Source: Ktedonobacter racemifer DSM 44963 (GTDB taxonomy: Bacteria; Chloroflexota; Ktedonobacteria; Ktedonobacterales; Ktedonobacteraceae). From it: DNA of 64,000 nucleotides. The notes below the pieces were generated by a model, which saw nothing but the letters and a program-made list of their open reading frames with translations, had not been told where the DNA came from and did not search any database. Below are positions 1 through 8,581 of this stretch, piece after piece; the stretch's first letter is position 1, and each line of letters opens with the position of its first letter. The DNA lies in NCBI RefSeq assembly GCF_000178855.1, contig NZ_ADVG01000003.1, forward strand, positions 1,984,001 to 2,048,000, in the 5' to 3' direction. The position numbers and the translations under genes were made by a program.

Positions 1-564
1 GGCTCTCGTGGCTCCGTTGACAATGCCAATGGCTTCAGGGTGGAAGATCATGCCAAGTCCGGTGGCGTTGTTATCACCGAAGCCTTTCGTGTTCAAGACC
101 TGCTCTACTTTTTGTCGCGGGGTAAGTGTAGTGTCATTGAGATGGTGAAAAGCCTGCTTGACCAGGTCGAACCGAGTGTGTTGTTCTTTGAGTTGGGGGG
201 CAAAGATAGCCGTGGTTTGCCCAAAGGTGTAGTTCCCCTGGAGCTCCAGGTCTCCATTATGCAGTGCTTCGCGCAATTCGCGCAGTGTCAGGTGATGTTC
301 AACCATGGCGTTGTGCAGTTGGGTTTGCCCATAATTAAAGAAAATACGGAGTTCAATGTGACGGCTGCGTAGATAGGTGCGTGACTCAATCCGCCAGATC
401 TCGCGTTCATAGGTCTCTATATCAGGTAGAGTCTCGGGATCGGAAGTCATTGCGCGGATCTGTTCTGCACGTGTGCGCCTGACGTCGACAATGAAGTTTG
501 CCATTGTGTTGCGACGGAAATCGAGGTGCGCACGTTTGAGCGTCTCAATATCATGAATGGGCAT
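1..564 (-). CDS. GIY-YIG family protein paralogue, N-terminal part (runs off left edge)
   Basis: The minus strand is open without a stop for 188 codons from an ATG at 564 to the window edge, so only the N-terminus is present. The translation starts MPIHDIETLKRAHLDFRRN and aligns almost residue for residue with the first 188 residues of the complete gene at 1311-2996. This is a tandem duplicate. The ATG is supported by a TGGAG Shine-Dalgarno-like box about 7 nt upstream, which is conserved in the other copy, and by an in-frame stop further upstream. This half is alpha-helical and holds no nuclease motif; the GIY-YIG repeats would lie beyond the edge. Function is unknown, and a nuclease role is inferred only from the paralogue. 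Confidence 0.8.
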   Translation of the reverse strand, partial: MPIHDIETLKRAHLDFRRNTMANFIVDVRRTRAEQIRAMTSDPETLPDIETYEREIWRIESRTYLRSRHIELRIFFNYGQTQLHNAMVEHHLTLRELREALHNGDLELQGNYTFGQTTAIFAPQLKEQHTRFDLVKQAFHHLNDTTLTPRQKVEQVLNTKGFGDNNATGLGMIFHPEAIGIVNGATRA

Positions 565-654
565 AGCAGTGATCTCCAGCTTCAATTGTGAGCTTTTTAC
601 ATAGTGCTGTATTTCGTTTGTTTATGGATGACAAAAATTTCTTTTTATCAGACC

Positions 655-1012
655 CGAGCGTAAGACCCCTGCCTTCGGGCATGGGGATACAAGCGAGTCC
701 TTTTGTGGTGGATAGGGGAGAGTGGGATAGACCTCTATTGACATATTTACCCCTACCTGATAGACTAGAACAAGTGTTTTGTACATACACAACCAAAAAG
801 TGTTTTCTGGGTTGCAAGGTAAATTCGTGTCCTTGCGTAAAAATGCTTGCGTACAAGTGTTCCTGTACCTCTCAATGTCAAGGTCTTTAAGAGCCCACAA
901 GCCGCCTTGAATGCCAAGAGAGCAAACACGTTTTGGCTCGGACGGAGCCATCAGGAAGCTTCGGCTTGCTGAGAATCCCTTGCATTTATGCGTGGGGAGT
1001 CGTCACCACAGG
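655..1012. mobile_element. Possible IS200/IS605-type (PATE/MITE-like) remnant
   Basis: The 565-1310 gap between the two GIY-YIG copies has no convincing gene. It holds two imperfect palindromes. One is at 666-686 (CCCCTGCC, TTCG loop, GGCA-T-GGGG). The other is at about 976-997 (CCC..GCAT/ATGC..GGGG), followed by GGGGAGTCGTCAC. That pattern resembles the subterminal hairpins and right end of IS200/IS605 elements, whose TnpB guide RNA overlaps the right end. No TnpA or TnpB frame remains between them. The conserved promoter of the downstream gene sits on the far side (1135-1163), about 570 nt from its ATG, against about 220 nt for the sister copy. This fits an insertion. Exact ends are uncertain. 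Confidence 0.35.
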
Positions 1013-1134
1013 ATTGAATACCACCCCTGGCACGTTTACTTTTCTATGAAAGTAGGCAGAGTCGTGGAAAATGATCGTATCGCAAAATTTTAAATAATTA
1101 TGGTTGATTCTGTTTGGCCTAAGAAGATACACGG

Positions 1135-1163
1135 ATTGTATATCTTGTATGTATATAAGTCAA
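1135..1163 (-). promoter_or_regulatory. Sigma70-type promoter of the left GIY-YIG copy
   Basis: On the minus strand TTGACT (1158-1163) is followed after 17 nt by TACAAT (1135-1140). The surrounding sequence, GTGATTGACTTAT then ACAAGATAT, is shared with the promoter upstream of the second copy, so it was duplicated with the gene. Confidence 0.55.
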
Positions 1164-1310
1164 TCACCGATAACGCCTGTCGTCTAAATCCAGTTCCATG
1201 TTGCATATTGCAGATTTCCTACTCTCTGGGGACCGGCTTAATCTTTTTGTAATTCTTTACCGCCGTCTGATACAGCTTCAGCCGTTTCCACACCGCTATG
1301 TTGCCTGCTT

Positions 1311-2996
1311 TTACCCCTGGAATTTTGGCGCTACTTTGGCATATGCAAAATAGCCGCCTAAGAGATCATTTCCAATTTCGTGTATGTGATGAGGAAGCAG
1401 TGTATCTGGCAAAAGAGAGTAGGCAAAGGCTGGACCTGGACACTGCCAATTTTTGCGAGCCTGGGTTTGAAAGGCACTGCGTAGATTTTTTGCGGAGCCA
1501 ATAAAGAGCAGTTCACCAGAATCACTATCTACTATTTTGTAGATACCATACGACGTTGGAACCTCGTTTCTACTATGGAATGAGTAGAGTTCGCTCCAGT
1601 TCAGCCACATCCACGTTTGTTCAACTGGGGTGGCGGTTAATAGTAATGGGGGATAGCTTGGTCCTCCATGTAGGTTCGTTTGCCCTTCTGGCAGACGTTC
1701 ACCTCTCCGCCCAGCTTTTCTCCCACCCGATTTCGTATACAACGGATGAAACCTGCCATGATTTGCAAGGGTTGAAGTACCGGTTTCTACCCGATATCTC
1801 CATAAGAGATAGTGGACAAGAATATCCAGATCCGGGTGCGTCGAATCTGTTGCTGCGGAACACTCAAAATGAAGGCCATCTGCGTTTTGCCATGCCCAGA
1901 GGGATGGTGCGGCAGTATGTGGATCGTTGAACGGCATTTGTGTGCGATCTTTTACCAGGTTGCGGTAGAGATCCCCGATACGTCCCCGCAAATCGCTTCC
2001 TGTCGATCCTATATAAAACAGCTCGTCACGTTCAATTGCCCTGACTCGATAGATACCTCGGCCAGTGGGGAGAGCAGGGCTAGATAATGGGAGCCAACTT
2101 GTCCAGGCAATCCCTTCCCAATCTACGCTCATAAATGATTTGTGCTCAGTATACGGTTGAGATGGTTCTTTGATGGCTACTACTCTCGGTAGAGGTGTGT
2201 TGCCATCTGTGTTTTGCTGTTCATGTTTAGTTATAAGACTGGCAATGTGTTGCCTGTGTGCAGGCGCAGAACCGTTTTGTTGCGTAAGTTGTGTGCCATA
2301 CACATAGAGGAACCCGTCCAACTCGATGAAGTCTCGTGTTCTCAGTAATTTATGTAATGAGATCAGTACATCTTGTAGTTGCTGCCAGTTCTGCTGGCTT
2401 GCTACAGAGTGCCCCATCTGTTGTAAGTGTATTCTGGTGACGCTATTGACGATGCCGATGGCCTCAGGATGAAAGATCATTGCAAGACCGGTGGCGTTGT
2501 TTTCATCAAAGCCCTTCATGGTTAAGACCTGCTCTACCTTTTGGCGTGGAGTGAGTGTTGTATTGTTGAAGAGATGGAGAGCCTGCTTGACCAGGTTGAA
2601 CCGAGTGTCTTGCTCTTTGAGCATAGGCGCGAAGATAGTCGAAGTTTGCCTGAAGGTGTAATTCCCCTGAAGTTCGAGATCTCCGGTATGCAACGCTTTG
2701 TGCAAATCGCTTAGTGCCAGGTGATGTTCGACCATGGCTTTGCGTAGTTGAGCTTGCTCGTAATATTGAGAAAAAATATCTAGTTCCAGGCGACGGCTGC
2801 GTAAATAGGTGCGAGATTCAAACAGCCAGACCTCCCGTTCAAAGGTCTCAATGTCAGAGAGGGCTTTGGAGTCAAAGGTCAAGGCGCGGATCTGTTGTGC
2901 ACGAGTGCGGCGGACGTCGACAATGAAGTTTGCCATTGTGTTGCGCCGGAAATTGAGATACGCGCGCTTTAGCGCCTCAATATCATGAATAGGCAT
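1311..2996 (-). CDS. Protein with two GIY-YIG-type domains
   Basis: A 561-residue protein starting at the ATG at 2996. This start matches the sister copy and has TGGAG about 7 nt upstream; a longer frame reaches 3116. Residues 1-280 are helical and unlike any domain I recognise. Two GIY-YIG-like cores follow: GIY near 314 with YIG near 328 and an R-x-R helix (LRGR), then a second GIY near 484 with FIG near 498. GIY-YIG folds are nucleases in homing, repair and restriction enzymes, so a DNA-cleaving role is plausible but not shown. The second core has F for Y and may be degenerate. The gene is divergent from the McrBC-like operon. It is the only complete member of the three copies in this window. 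Confidence 0.75.
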   Translation of the reverse strand: MPIHDIEALKRAYLNFRRNTMANFIVDVRRTRAQQIRALTFDSKALSDIETFEREVWLFESRTYLRSRRLELDIFSQYYEQAQLRKAMVEHHLALSDLHKALHTGDLELQGNYTFRQTSTIFAPMLKEQDTRFNLVKQALHLFNNTTLTPRQKVEQVLTMKGFDENNATGLAMIFHPEAIGIVNSVTRIHLQQMGHSVASQQNWQQLQDVLISLHKLLRTRDFIELDGFLYVYGTQLTQQNGSAPAHRQHIASLITKHEQQNTDGNTPLPRVVAIKEPSQPYTEHKSFMSVDWEGIAWTSWLPLSSPALPTGRGIYRVRAIERDELFYIGSTGSDLRGRIGDLYRNLVKDRTQMPFNDPHTAAPSLWAWQNADGLHFECSAATDSTHPDLDILVHYLLWRYRVETGTSTLANHGRFHPLYTKSGGRKAGRRGERLPEGQTNLHGGPSYPPLLLTATPVEQTWMWLNWSELYSFHSRNEVPTSYGIYKIVDSDSGELLFIGSAKNLRSAFQTQARKNWQCPGPAFAYSLLPDTLLPHHIHEIGNDLLGGYFAYAKVAPKFQG

Positions 2997-3215
2997 GGCA
3001 GCGATCTCCAGGTTGTGCGTTTTTCTTAAAAAATATGGAATATGCCCCATCGCGTATTGATGATCAAGCATGCCTTTTGCGTGGGGTTTTGAATGCAGCC
3101 GCTTGCTTGTCGGCATACTTCTAAAAAGCTGTTTCAGTCAAGCGGCATCGCCGGAAATACTTCTATGGCAAAGGCAGAAGGTGTTTATTTGCATTCATCC
3201 AGGCATATAGATGAG

Positions 3216-3244
3216 ATTTTATATCTTGTGTAAAAATAAGTCAA
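3216..3244 (-). promoter_or_regulatory. Sigma70-type promoter of the complete GIY-YIG gene
   Basis: On the minus strand TTGACT (3239-3244), a 17-nt spacer and TAAAAT (3216-3221) stand about 220 nt before the ATG at 2996. The motif is conserved at 1135-1163. The 405-bp gap 2997-3401 between the divergent genes holds this promoter and the rightward one; no gene is seen in it. Confidence 0.55.
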
Positions 3245-3297
3245 TCACGATAAAGAAAAATATTTGTTCTCTTCTATGCTGAGTGAGTTCTTGCTGC

Positions 3298-3327
3298 TTG
3301 ACAAGCATTTAAATGCAGCCCTACAAT
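3298..3327 (+). promoter_or_regulatory. Promoter of the first McrBC-like operon with embedded palindrome
   Basis: TTGACA (3298-3303), an 18-nt spacer and TACAAT (3322-3327) form a near-consensus sigma70 promoter about 75 nt before the ATG at 3402. The spacer contains the perfect 12-bp palindrome GCATTTAAATGC (3305-3316), a position where a bound repressor would block RNA polymerase. Confidence 0.6.
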
Positions 3328-3401
3328 AGTAGGCAACCTGAAAAGAAGCAATATGAGCTGCTCGACGAGAAATAAGACAAAATTTATTATTGAGGCGAGG
3401 C

Positions 3402-5099
3402 ATGAATTATTATCTTTGGGTTGACGAGAGTGAAACACTCACCATAAAAAATTTTTACCCATTCAATGACACGCTGACGATGAGCTATCCCTCAGATGTG
3501 GTGTTCCCATTACAAGTGGATGAGCGTGTCTTTGTGTTTCAGAAGAAAGAAGAATATCTACTCCCCTATGAATTCAGCGTTGTGAGTATCAACCGCTCGG
3601 CACAAACACTGGTGTTACGTGTGAATGATATTTACCAGAATGGTTTACCGCTCGCAACGCTTGCTGTCCTGTTACCAGAACTTGAGTTGTTTACTGGTAC
3701 ACAACTCACCAGGCAACAGGTCTCAGGGATTGTCAGTCTGATGAATGCCTTCACCCTGAGTGATCTCGATGGCTACCCCCTCAATGAAGGTGAACCTAAA
3801 GCGTCCCTCATCCGTGAATCCAGCGCCGATGCTCCAAAAAAAGATGAACCAGGGGAACTTACACTGGCAGGCCTTGACGTGCTCAATGCCAACTTGAGTA
3901 AAATGGTCACGCAGTTTGAGTCGATGCAATCCTCTCTTTTGTCCAGGCTCGCCTCTGGTGGGCAATCAGAGGAGGTGGTAGATGAGGATAGTGACGTTGA
4001 TGACGAAGAAACGATTGAAGTCATAGACTCCGATGAGGAAGACGAAGCGCTCTTTGAAGAAACTGAGGTCTTAGATTATGTCAAAGATCGCATTCGCAAG
4101 CAGGGCTATTACTTTGATGATGAGACTGTCTACAACTACCATATTTGCCTGAAGACGCGCCCCTTCGTTATCCTGGCCGGACTTTCGGGAACAGGCAAAT
4201 CGAAGCTTGCCCAACTCTACGCTGAGGCCCTGGGGCAAGACGGCACGTTTAAGCGCCTCCCGGTACGTCCCAATTGGAACGATGACCGGTACCTGTTGGG
4301 TCATCTCAATACGATCACTGGAGAGTACATCACAGAACCTGCCGTGGAATTTGTCCTTGCCGCGATTGCCAATCAGAAAAAGCTTTACAGTCTCTGCCTC
4401 GATGAAATGAACCTTGCGCATGTTGAGTACTACTTCTCTCAGTTCCTGAGCGCCATGGAAGGGGACAGTGAGAGAGAGCGGCGTATTGAGCTGATGAGTC
4501 AACGGGCATTTGCCCAACTGCAAAGGCAATACCGCGGCCAGAGCAAGAAAGCAAGGCTCAAATTACCTCCCGCGGAGATTTGCCTGCCAGATAACCTTCT
4601 CTTTACTGGAACGATCAATGTCGATGAGACGACGCAGCCGATCAGCGACAAGGTGATTGATCGTGCGAACACCATTGAGTTTTTCAATATTGACCTGAAC
4701 ACTATCCCGGAGCCAGAAGATCCCGGTCAACCACTGCTCATCTCTAATCGCGCCTGGCAGAGCTATCGGGCAACTCGTCCTGATTCCCGTTATCGCGCCC
4801 AGATCGTCGAAATAGATAAGATCCTTAAGAACGCGAATATGGGTCTGGGCTACCGTATCGTCCGCGAAATAGAACTCTACCTTGCCAATAGTAGCGGGCT
4901 TCTCGACCCTCTGGTCGCTTTTGACCTGCAGTGCAAACAGCGCATTTTGCCGCGTATTCACGGGTCTGAATCAATCGATGGGATACTGGGCGAATTGATC
5001 ACCTTTAGCAAAAAACATAAGCTCGATCGTACCGAAAAGCGGCTGCAAGAAATGAGGAACAGGTTGAAACGCGATGGCTACACCAGCTTCTGGCGCTAA
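3402..5099 (+). CDS. McrB-like AAA+ NTPase
   Basis: A 565-residue protein. The ATG at 3402 is chosen because GAGG lies 6 nt upstream; a TTG start at 3390 is also open. The N-terminal 200 residues are a non-catalytic, probably target-sensing region. A very acidic linker rich in D and E follows (about residues 185-220). The AAA+ core has Walker A GLSGTGKS at 260-267, a Walker B CLDEMNLAHVEYYFS, and GTINVDETT where McrB proteins usually show MNTADRS. It would be the motor of a type IV (modification-dependent) restriction complex, with the overlapping downstream gene as nuclease. The altered sensor motif leaves nucleotide preference (GTP or ATP) open. Confidence 0.82.
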   Translation: MNYYLWVDESETLTIKNFYPFNDTLTMSYPSDVVFPLQVDERVFVFQKKEEYLLPYEFSVVSINRSAQTLVLRVNDIYQNGLPLATLAVLLPELELFTGTQLTRQQVSGIVSLMNAFTLSDLDGYPLNEGEPKASLIRESSADAPKKDEPGELTLAGLDVLNANLSKMVTQFESMQSSLLSRLASGGQSEEVVDEDSDVDDEETIEVIDSDEEDEALFEETEVLDYVKDRIRKQGYYFDDETVYNYHICLKTRPFVILAGLSGTGKSKLAQLYAEALGQDGTFKRLPVRPNWNDDRYLLGHLNTITGEYITEPAVEFVLAAIANQKKLYSLCLDEMNLAHVEYYFSQFLSAMEGDSERERRIELMSQRAFAQLQRQYRGQSKKARLKLPPAEICLPDNLLFTGTINVDETTQPISDKVIDRANTIEFFNIDLNTIPEPEDPGQPLLISNRAWQSYRATRPDSRYRAQIVEIDKILKNANMGLGYRIVREIELYLANSSGLLDPLVAFDLQCKQRILPRIHGSESIDGILGELITFSKKHKLDRTEKRLQEMRNRLKRDGYTSFWR

Positions 5100-6807
5100 T
5101 GCTAATCCGAACACGTGGCTGACTCTGAACGGCAAACCGTTGAGCTTTCAAGAAGATGCCGAAAATCTTGAAGCTGGAGCGATGGAATACAGGCGCAATG
5201 AAATCATTATTACCGCCTATGCGCCTCGCCCAATAGAGATTTATATTGATCAGGTTCAATTGCATACCCATGACTATGGCTACTGGCAGTGGAGGCCGCG
5301 CAGCTATGCTGGCCTGTATGAGGTGCGTGTAACAGCGCCCGGCTATCCCGATGCGATGACAAACGTTCGGGTCATCCCTCAGTACTTTACGCAAACTCTC
5401 TATCAAAGGATGCAGGATGATCTCAGTGCGATCGCTGCTGATCTTCTTTTCAGTTTGGTCTCGAGTATCAGTGAACGCGTGAAAAGCGTCAGGCGGCTTC
5501 AAGAGACCTCTGCTTTGCAAGATTACCGTCATGTGCGAGCCATTGTTCAGAAGCTGGGTGATATTCTCAGTGAGATTCGACGTGACCCTTATTATGTCTT
5601 GAGCAAGACGACAGAACAGCGGGACTGGCACGAGGTCTGGCAATTTAACGCGGACTCTCAGAGCATTGGTGGAGACGCGATTCACGTTCCTCGGCGATCA
5701 ACTGGAAAAGCGCGTTCATTAACACTCCCTACACGCTGGCAAGTTGCTCACTCCACCGTTTCATATGACGTGTACGAGAATCGTTTGTTAAAGCAATTTT
5801 TACAAAAACAGCTCGTGGCGAAACTCAACTCAATTCAGGAACGGGCGGAGAGCGAGATCAAGCAGCGTAGCGTTACCCTGGCATATATGCAACGGAATCA
5901 CTTTCAGAATGCCGAAGACGAAAGGCGCGAGATTACGGCTCTAAAAGGTGCAATCGAGCAATGCCAGAGCATGAAGGTTCGTTGCAGGCAGTGGGGCAGT
6001 GAACGGTTTCTCCATTCTGTACAAAGCAACGTATTAGGCGGAAAAGCGACACAGGTCCTACTCAAGCACCCTACGTACAGCCGCTTTTACAAGCTCTACT
6101 TGGAATTTCAGCAGCAGCTTCAAATAAGCCTGAACGCGCAGGACTACCTGACAGAGCTCAGTGTACGGAAAATCCCCGAACTCTATGAGATGTGGAGTGT
6201 CTTCGCGCTCACCAGGATGGCGATAGACGAATTGCTGCGCAATGGGTATGAACAGGTCTCCCAGGGTCTCTTCTACGAGGTAGAGAAAAATAATTTTCGT
6301 TTCGAGGTGCGCAAAAATGCTGCCAGTATTGTACTCGCCAAAGAGGAGAAGCGCATCAAAATCATGTACGAGCCGGTCTATCCCAATCGTAATGTGACCA
6401 GAGCAGAGGGGTTGGTGACGACGAACGGGAGGAATCTACCGCAGACACCGGACATGTCCATTGAGCTCTATGAACGCAATAAGCCACAAGCCGTTTGCAT
6501 TTTCGACGCCAAGTATAAACGGGTACGAGAAACAGATGGGTACTATTATCCGCTTACTGAGGACATGGACAAAATGACGAACTACGTGACCCGCATCAAG
6601 TACCAACAGCATGACAGCGCTGCTCGCGATTACAGGACACGCAATATTGTTTCATCTGCATATGTGCTCTATCCTGGAAATCGTGTTTACGAGGAAGGAG
6701 ACGGCGAAGTTGGAGGCATTCCCTTACGACCAAATATGCCCTCGCAGCTCCAGGAGGCGGCCAGAAAAAAGCTCCATGACATTCTCTATGAGGCGAACAT
6801 GATCTGA
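5074..6807 (+). CDS. McrC-like DUF2357 PD-(D/E)xK nuclease
   Basis: A 577-residue protein whose ATG overlaps the end of the McrB-like gene by 26 nt, indicating translational coupling. The N-terminal part is beta-rich and matches the DUF2357 style, with a coiled middle. The C-terminal domain carries the nuclease residues: a PDMS motif with Asp at about 460, then FDAKYKR with Asp at about 478 and Lys at about 480. This is the catalytic arrangement of McrC-type PD-(D/E)xK enzymes. Together with the upstream AAA+ protein it should form a modification-dependent restriction complex acting on incoming DNA. All key nuclease residues look intact. Confidence 0.82.
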   Translation: MATPASGANANPNTWLTLNGKPLSFQEDAENLEAGAMEYRRNEIIITAYAPRPIEIYIDQVQLHTHDYGYWQWRPRSYAGLYEVRVTAPGYPDAMTNVRVIPQYFTQTLYQRMQDDLSAIAADLLFSLVSSISERVKSVRRLQETSALQDYRHVRAIVQKLGDILSEIRRDPYYVLSKTTEQRDWHEVWQFNADSQSIGGDAIHVPRRSTGKARSLTLPTRWQVAHSTVSYDVYENRLLKQFLQKQLVAKLNSIQERAESEIKQRSVTLAYMQRNHFQNAEDERREITALKGAIEQCQSMKVRCRQWGSERFLHSVQSNVLGGKATQVLLKHPTYSRFYKLYLEFQQQLQISLNAQDYLTELSVRKIPELYEMWSVFALTRMAIDELLRNGYEQVSQGLFYEVEKNNFRFEVRKNAASIVLAKEEKRIKIMYEPVYPNRNVTRAEGLVTTNGRNLPQTPDMSIELYERNKPQAVCIFDAKYKRVRETDGYYYPLTEDMDKMTNYVTRIKYQQHDSAARDYRTRNIVSSAYVLYPGNRVYEEGDGEVGGIPLRPNMPSQLQEAARKKLHDILYEANMI

Positions 6808-6996
6808 TCGCTGTCTGTCGGGGCAACGCGTAGATGCCTTGGCCTCGAAGGACTCTTACATCTATATCGTGTGTTTTTTGGTGACGGATGCAGGTACAAG
6901 TTGCCTTTGTGCAGGATGGCCGACTGGTTGCCTACTTGCCTTCTCACCGGATTGCTGATAGTAACACATAAGATGCAAAAAAGAATGTGAGAAAAT

Positions 6997-7722
6997 ATGA
7001 CCGATTATTTTGAAGTCACTGCTATGCCAAGGCAATTACTCATTCCAACACGGGAACAACTTTTCGCCTTCTGTCACGACCTTGTGGAAAGTAACATTGT
7101 CATGTTCCCGTGCCTGATCCTGCAACCTCAAGAACATTTTGATCATCAATCATATCAATCATGTATGTATCTGGACTCCATGGAATATAGGCCTAGGCTT
7201 CTCAAACCAGTGAGTGGTGCATTGGATCAAGAGGGCCAGGCGGACCTCCTCTTCTATTGTAATGATGAAGCTACCTTGCGCGAAGTCATTGACAACATTC
7301 CCTCTGGGGAACCCACCCTTTGTTTCCGCTTCGACAATCTCAATTTCGGGAATAAGGATATCGCGGCACTCTATCAATCTGGCTTTAAAAACAATATAGA
7401 GGAGCACCAGTGGTCTGGCATACGCGTGAGAGCAAAAGTATTTGTATTCCGCGAATCCCAGATGGTCCCAATAGATTACGAAGGAGAGGATGAGTATAGC
7501 GACCTGGGGAGTTTGGAGGAAATGATCGAGGCTCGGGAAGATGTAGGAGAGCAGTACGATGGTACATGGAGCCACAGGCACGATCGTCCAACATGTTATT
7601 GTGTCCGAATAGGGTGGGATGGAGGAACCGGCCATCTTAGTGCCTCTATCAGAGCAGTCCTCAGCCGCCATTTTGGCGCTGATTTCCTCGAAGGGTATTC
7701 TGGGGGAACTTTGGACCAATAA
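6997..7722 (+). CDS. Hypothetical protein downstream of McrBC-like pair
   Basis: A 241-residue soluble protein starting MTDYFEVTAMPRQLL. I recognise no family. It has no signal peptide, membrane segment or cysteine cluster, and has an acidic stretch around residues 165-185. It lies in the same direction as the McrBC-like pair after a 189-nt gap, and the DUF6884-like gene follows. It could be an accessory defence gene, but that rests on position alone. The preceding gap (6808-6996) shows no gene. Confidence 0.55.
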   Translation: MTDYFEVTAMPRQLLIPTREQLFAFCHDLVESNIVMFPCLILQPQEHFDHQSYQSCMYLDSMEYRPRLLKPVSGALDQEGQADLLFYCNDEATLREVIDNIPSGEPTLCFRFDNLNFGNKDIAALYQSGFKNNIEEHQWSGIRVRAKVFVFRESQMVPIDYEGEDEYSDLGSLEEMIEAREDVGEQYDGTWSHRHDRPTCYCVRIGWDGGTGHLSASIRAVLSRHFGADFLEGYSGGTLDQ

Positions 7723-8034
7723 ACGCATCTCTTGTAGCGAGCATGCCATTGCTGAATCCACTCAGCATTTGATGGCCCAAGAGGTCAGGCGACGGGATTG
7801 CAACCACTGTGGCTGTGAGCTTCTTGGACGTTGTACACAGGAAGTTTCTTGAATCTACAGTAGGCATGTTCTTATGTTATCTCAACAAGAGCAATGCTCT
7901 CGTGCGGAAGAGTTTATTCTCTGAACAGCCTGAACGCCGGAATTTCCTTTTCTTTTACTCGCAACTGCAATACAATCTACTTGCTAGGTTGTAAAAATAT
8001 TTGTTCGTTGTCAGGTGATTGTATGAAGTGATTG
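7723..8034. other. Intergenic region
   Basis: No convincing coding frame. A small palindrome, AGAGCA-A-TGCTCT, lies near 7889-7901 and an AT-rich stretch at about 7970-8005 may hold the promoter of the next gene. Nothing else is supported. Confidence 0.4.
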
Positions 8035-8499
8035 ATGTTGATTAGTTGCTCCGGTAGCAAGAATCCTACCTCTGGAATGCTTCCCGCGATAGAGCGCTAT
8101 ACCGGTGGCGTGTATAAAAGTATTAAAAAAGCCAGGAGAGAAGGATATTGGCCAGCGGAAACGGATATCCTTATCATTTCCGCTAAGTACGGGCTTATTT
8201 CTGGAGACACACCCATTGAGATGTACGATCAGAAGATGACCAGGGACCGTGCCGTAGAGTTGCAAAAAGAGGTCAGCAGCAGCCTGGACGTGCTTTTACA
8301 AGAGAGGAATTATAATCAGATTTTTTTGAATCTGGGCAGCATATATTTACAAAGTATCACGTTATCCTCTGAGATCGATCGGGCACGCCAATCTGGCCGT
8401 CTGCAAGAGGTGGCGGGAGAGATAGGCATGAGATTACGCCAGACAAAATACTGGCTGGAAGAACAACACAAGGAAGACAGGAAAATCTCCATTGGTTAA
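8035..8499 (+). CDS. DUF6884/YaaA-like protein
   Basis: A 154-residue protein from the ATG at 8035 (GAAGTG a few nt upstream); a TTG one codon earlier is also open. It begins MLISCSGSK, a Cys-Ser-x-SK start typical of YaaA/DUF6884-like proteins, and contains IISAKYGLISGDTPIEMYD, which matches the family's SAKYGL signature. YaaA-type proteins bind nucleic acid or take part in stress responses. Members next to restriction genes are common, but their role is not established. It stands between a McrBC-like operon and the EVE-DUF3883 gene, all on the plus strand. Confidence 0.68.
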   Translation: MLISCSGSKNPTSGMLPAIERYTGGVYKSIKKARREGYWPAETDILIISAKYGLISGDTPIEMYDQKMTRDRAVELQKEVSSSLDVLLQERNYNQIFLNLGSIYLQSITLSSEIDRARQSGRLQEVAGEIGMRLRQTKYWLEEQHKEDRKISIG

Positions 8500-8581
8500 T
8501 GGGGGGCATTTCAGATATACCCCAGAAAACACTGTGTTTCTGAGAACGTGCCAGGAAGCGAATTTGTAGGAGTAGCTTGCT

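Noticed and set aside
622..951. Minus-strand frame between the GIY-YIG copies
   Set aside because: It overlaps a rival plus-strand frame of similar length, shows no family resemblance and runs through palindromic non-coding sequence.
7619..7852. Plus-strand frame after the hypothetical gene, with a HCGCELLGRC motif
   Set aside because: It starts inside the hypothetical gene in another frame and lacks a ribosome site; the Cys pattern is weak and probably chance.
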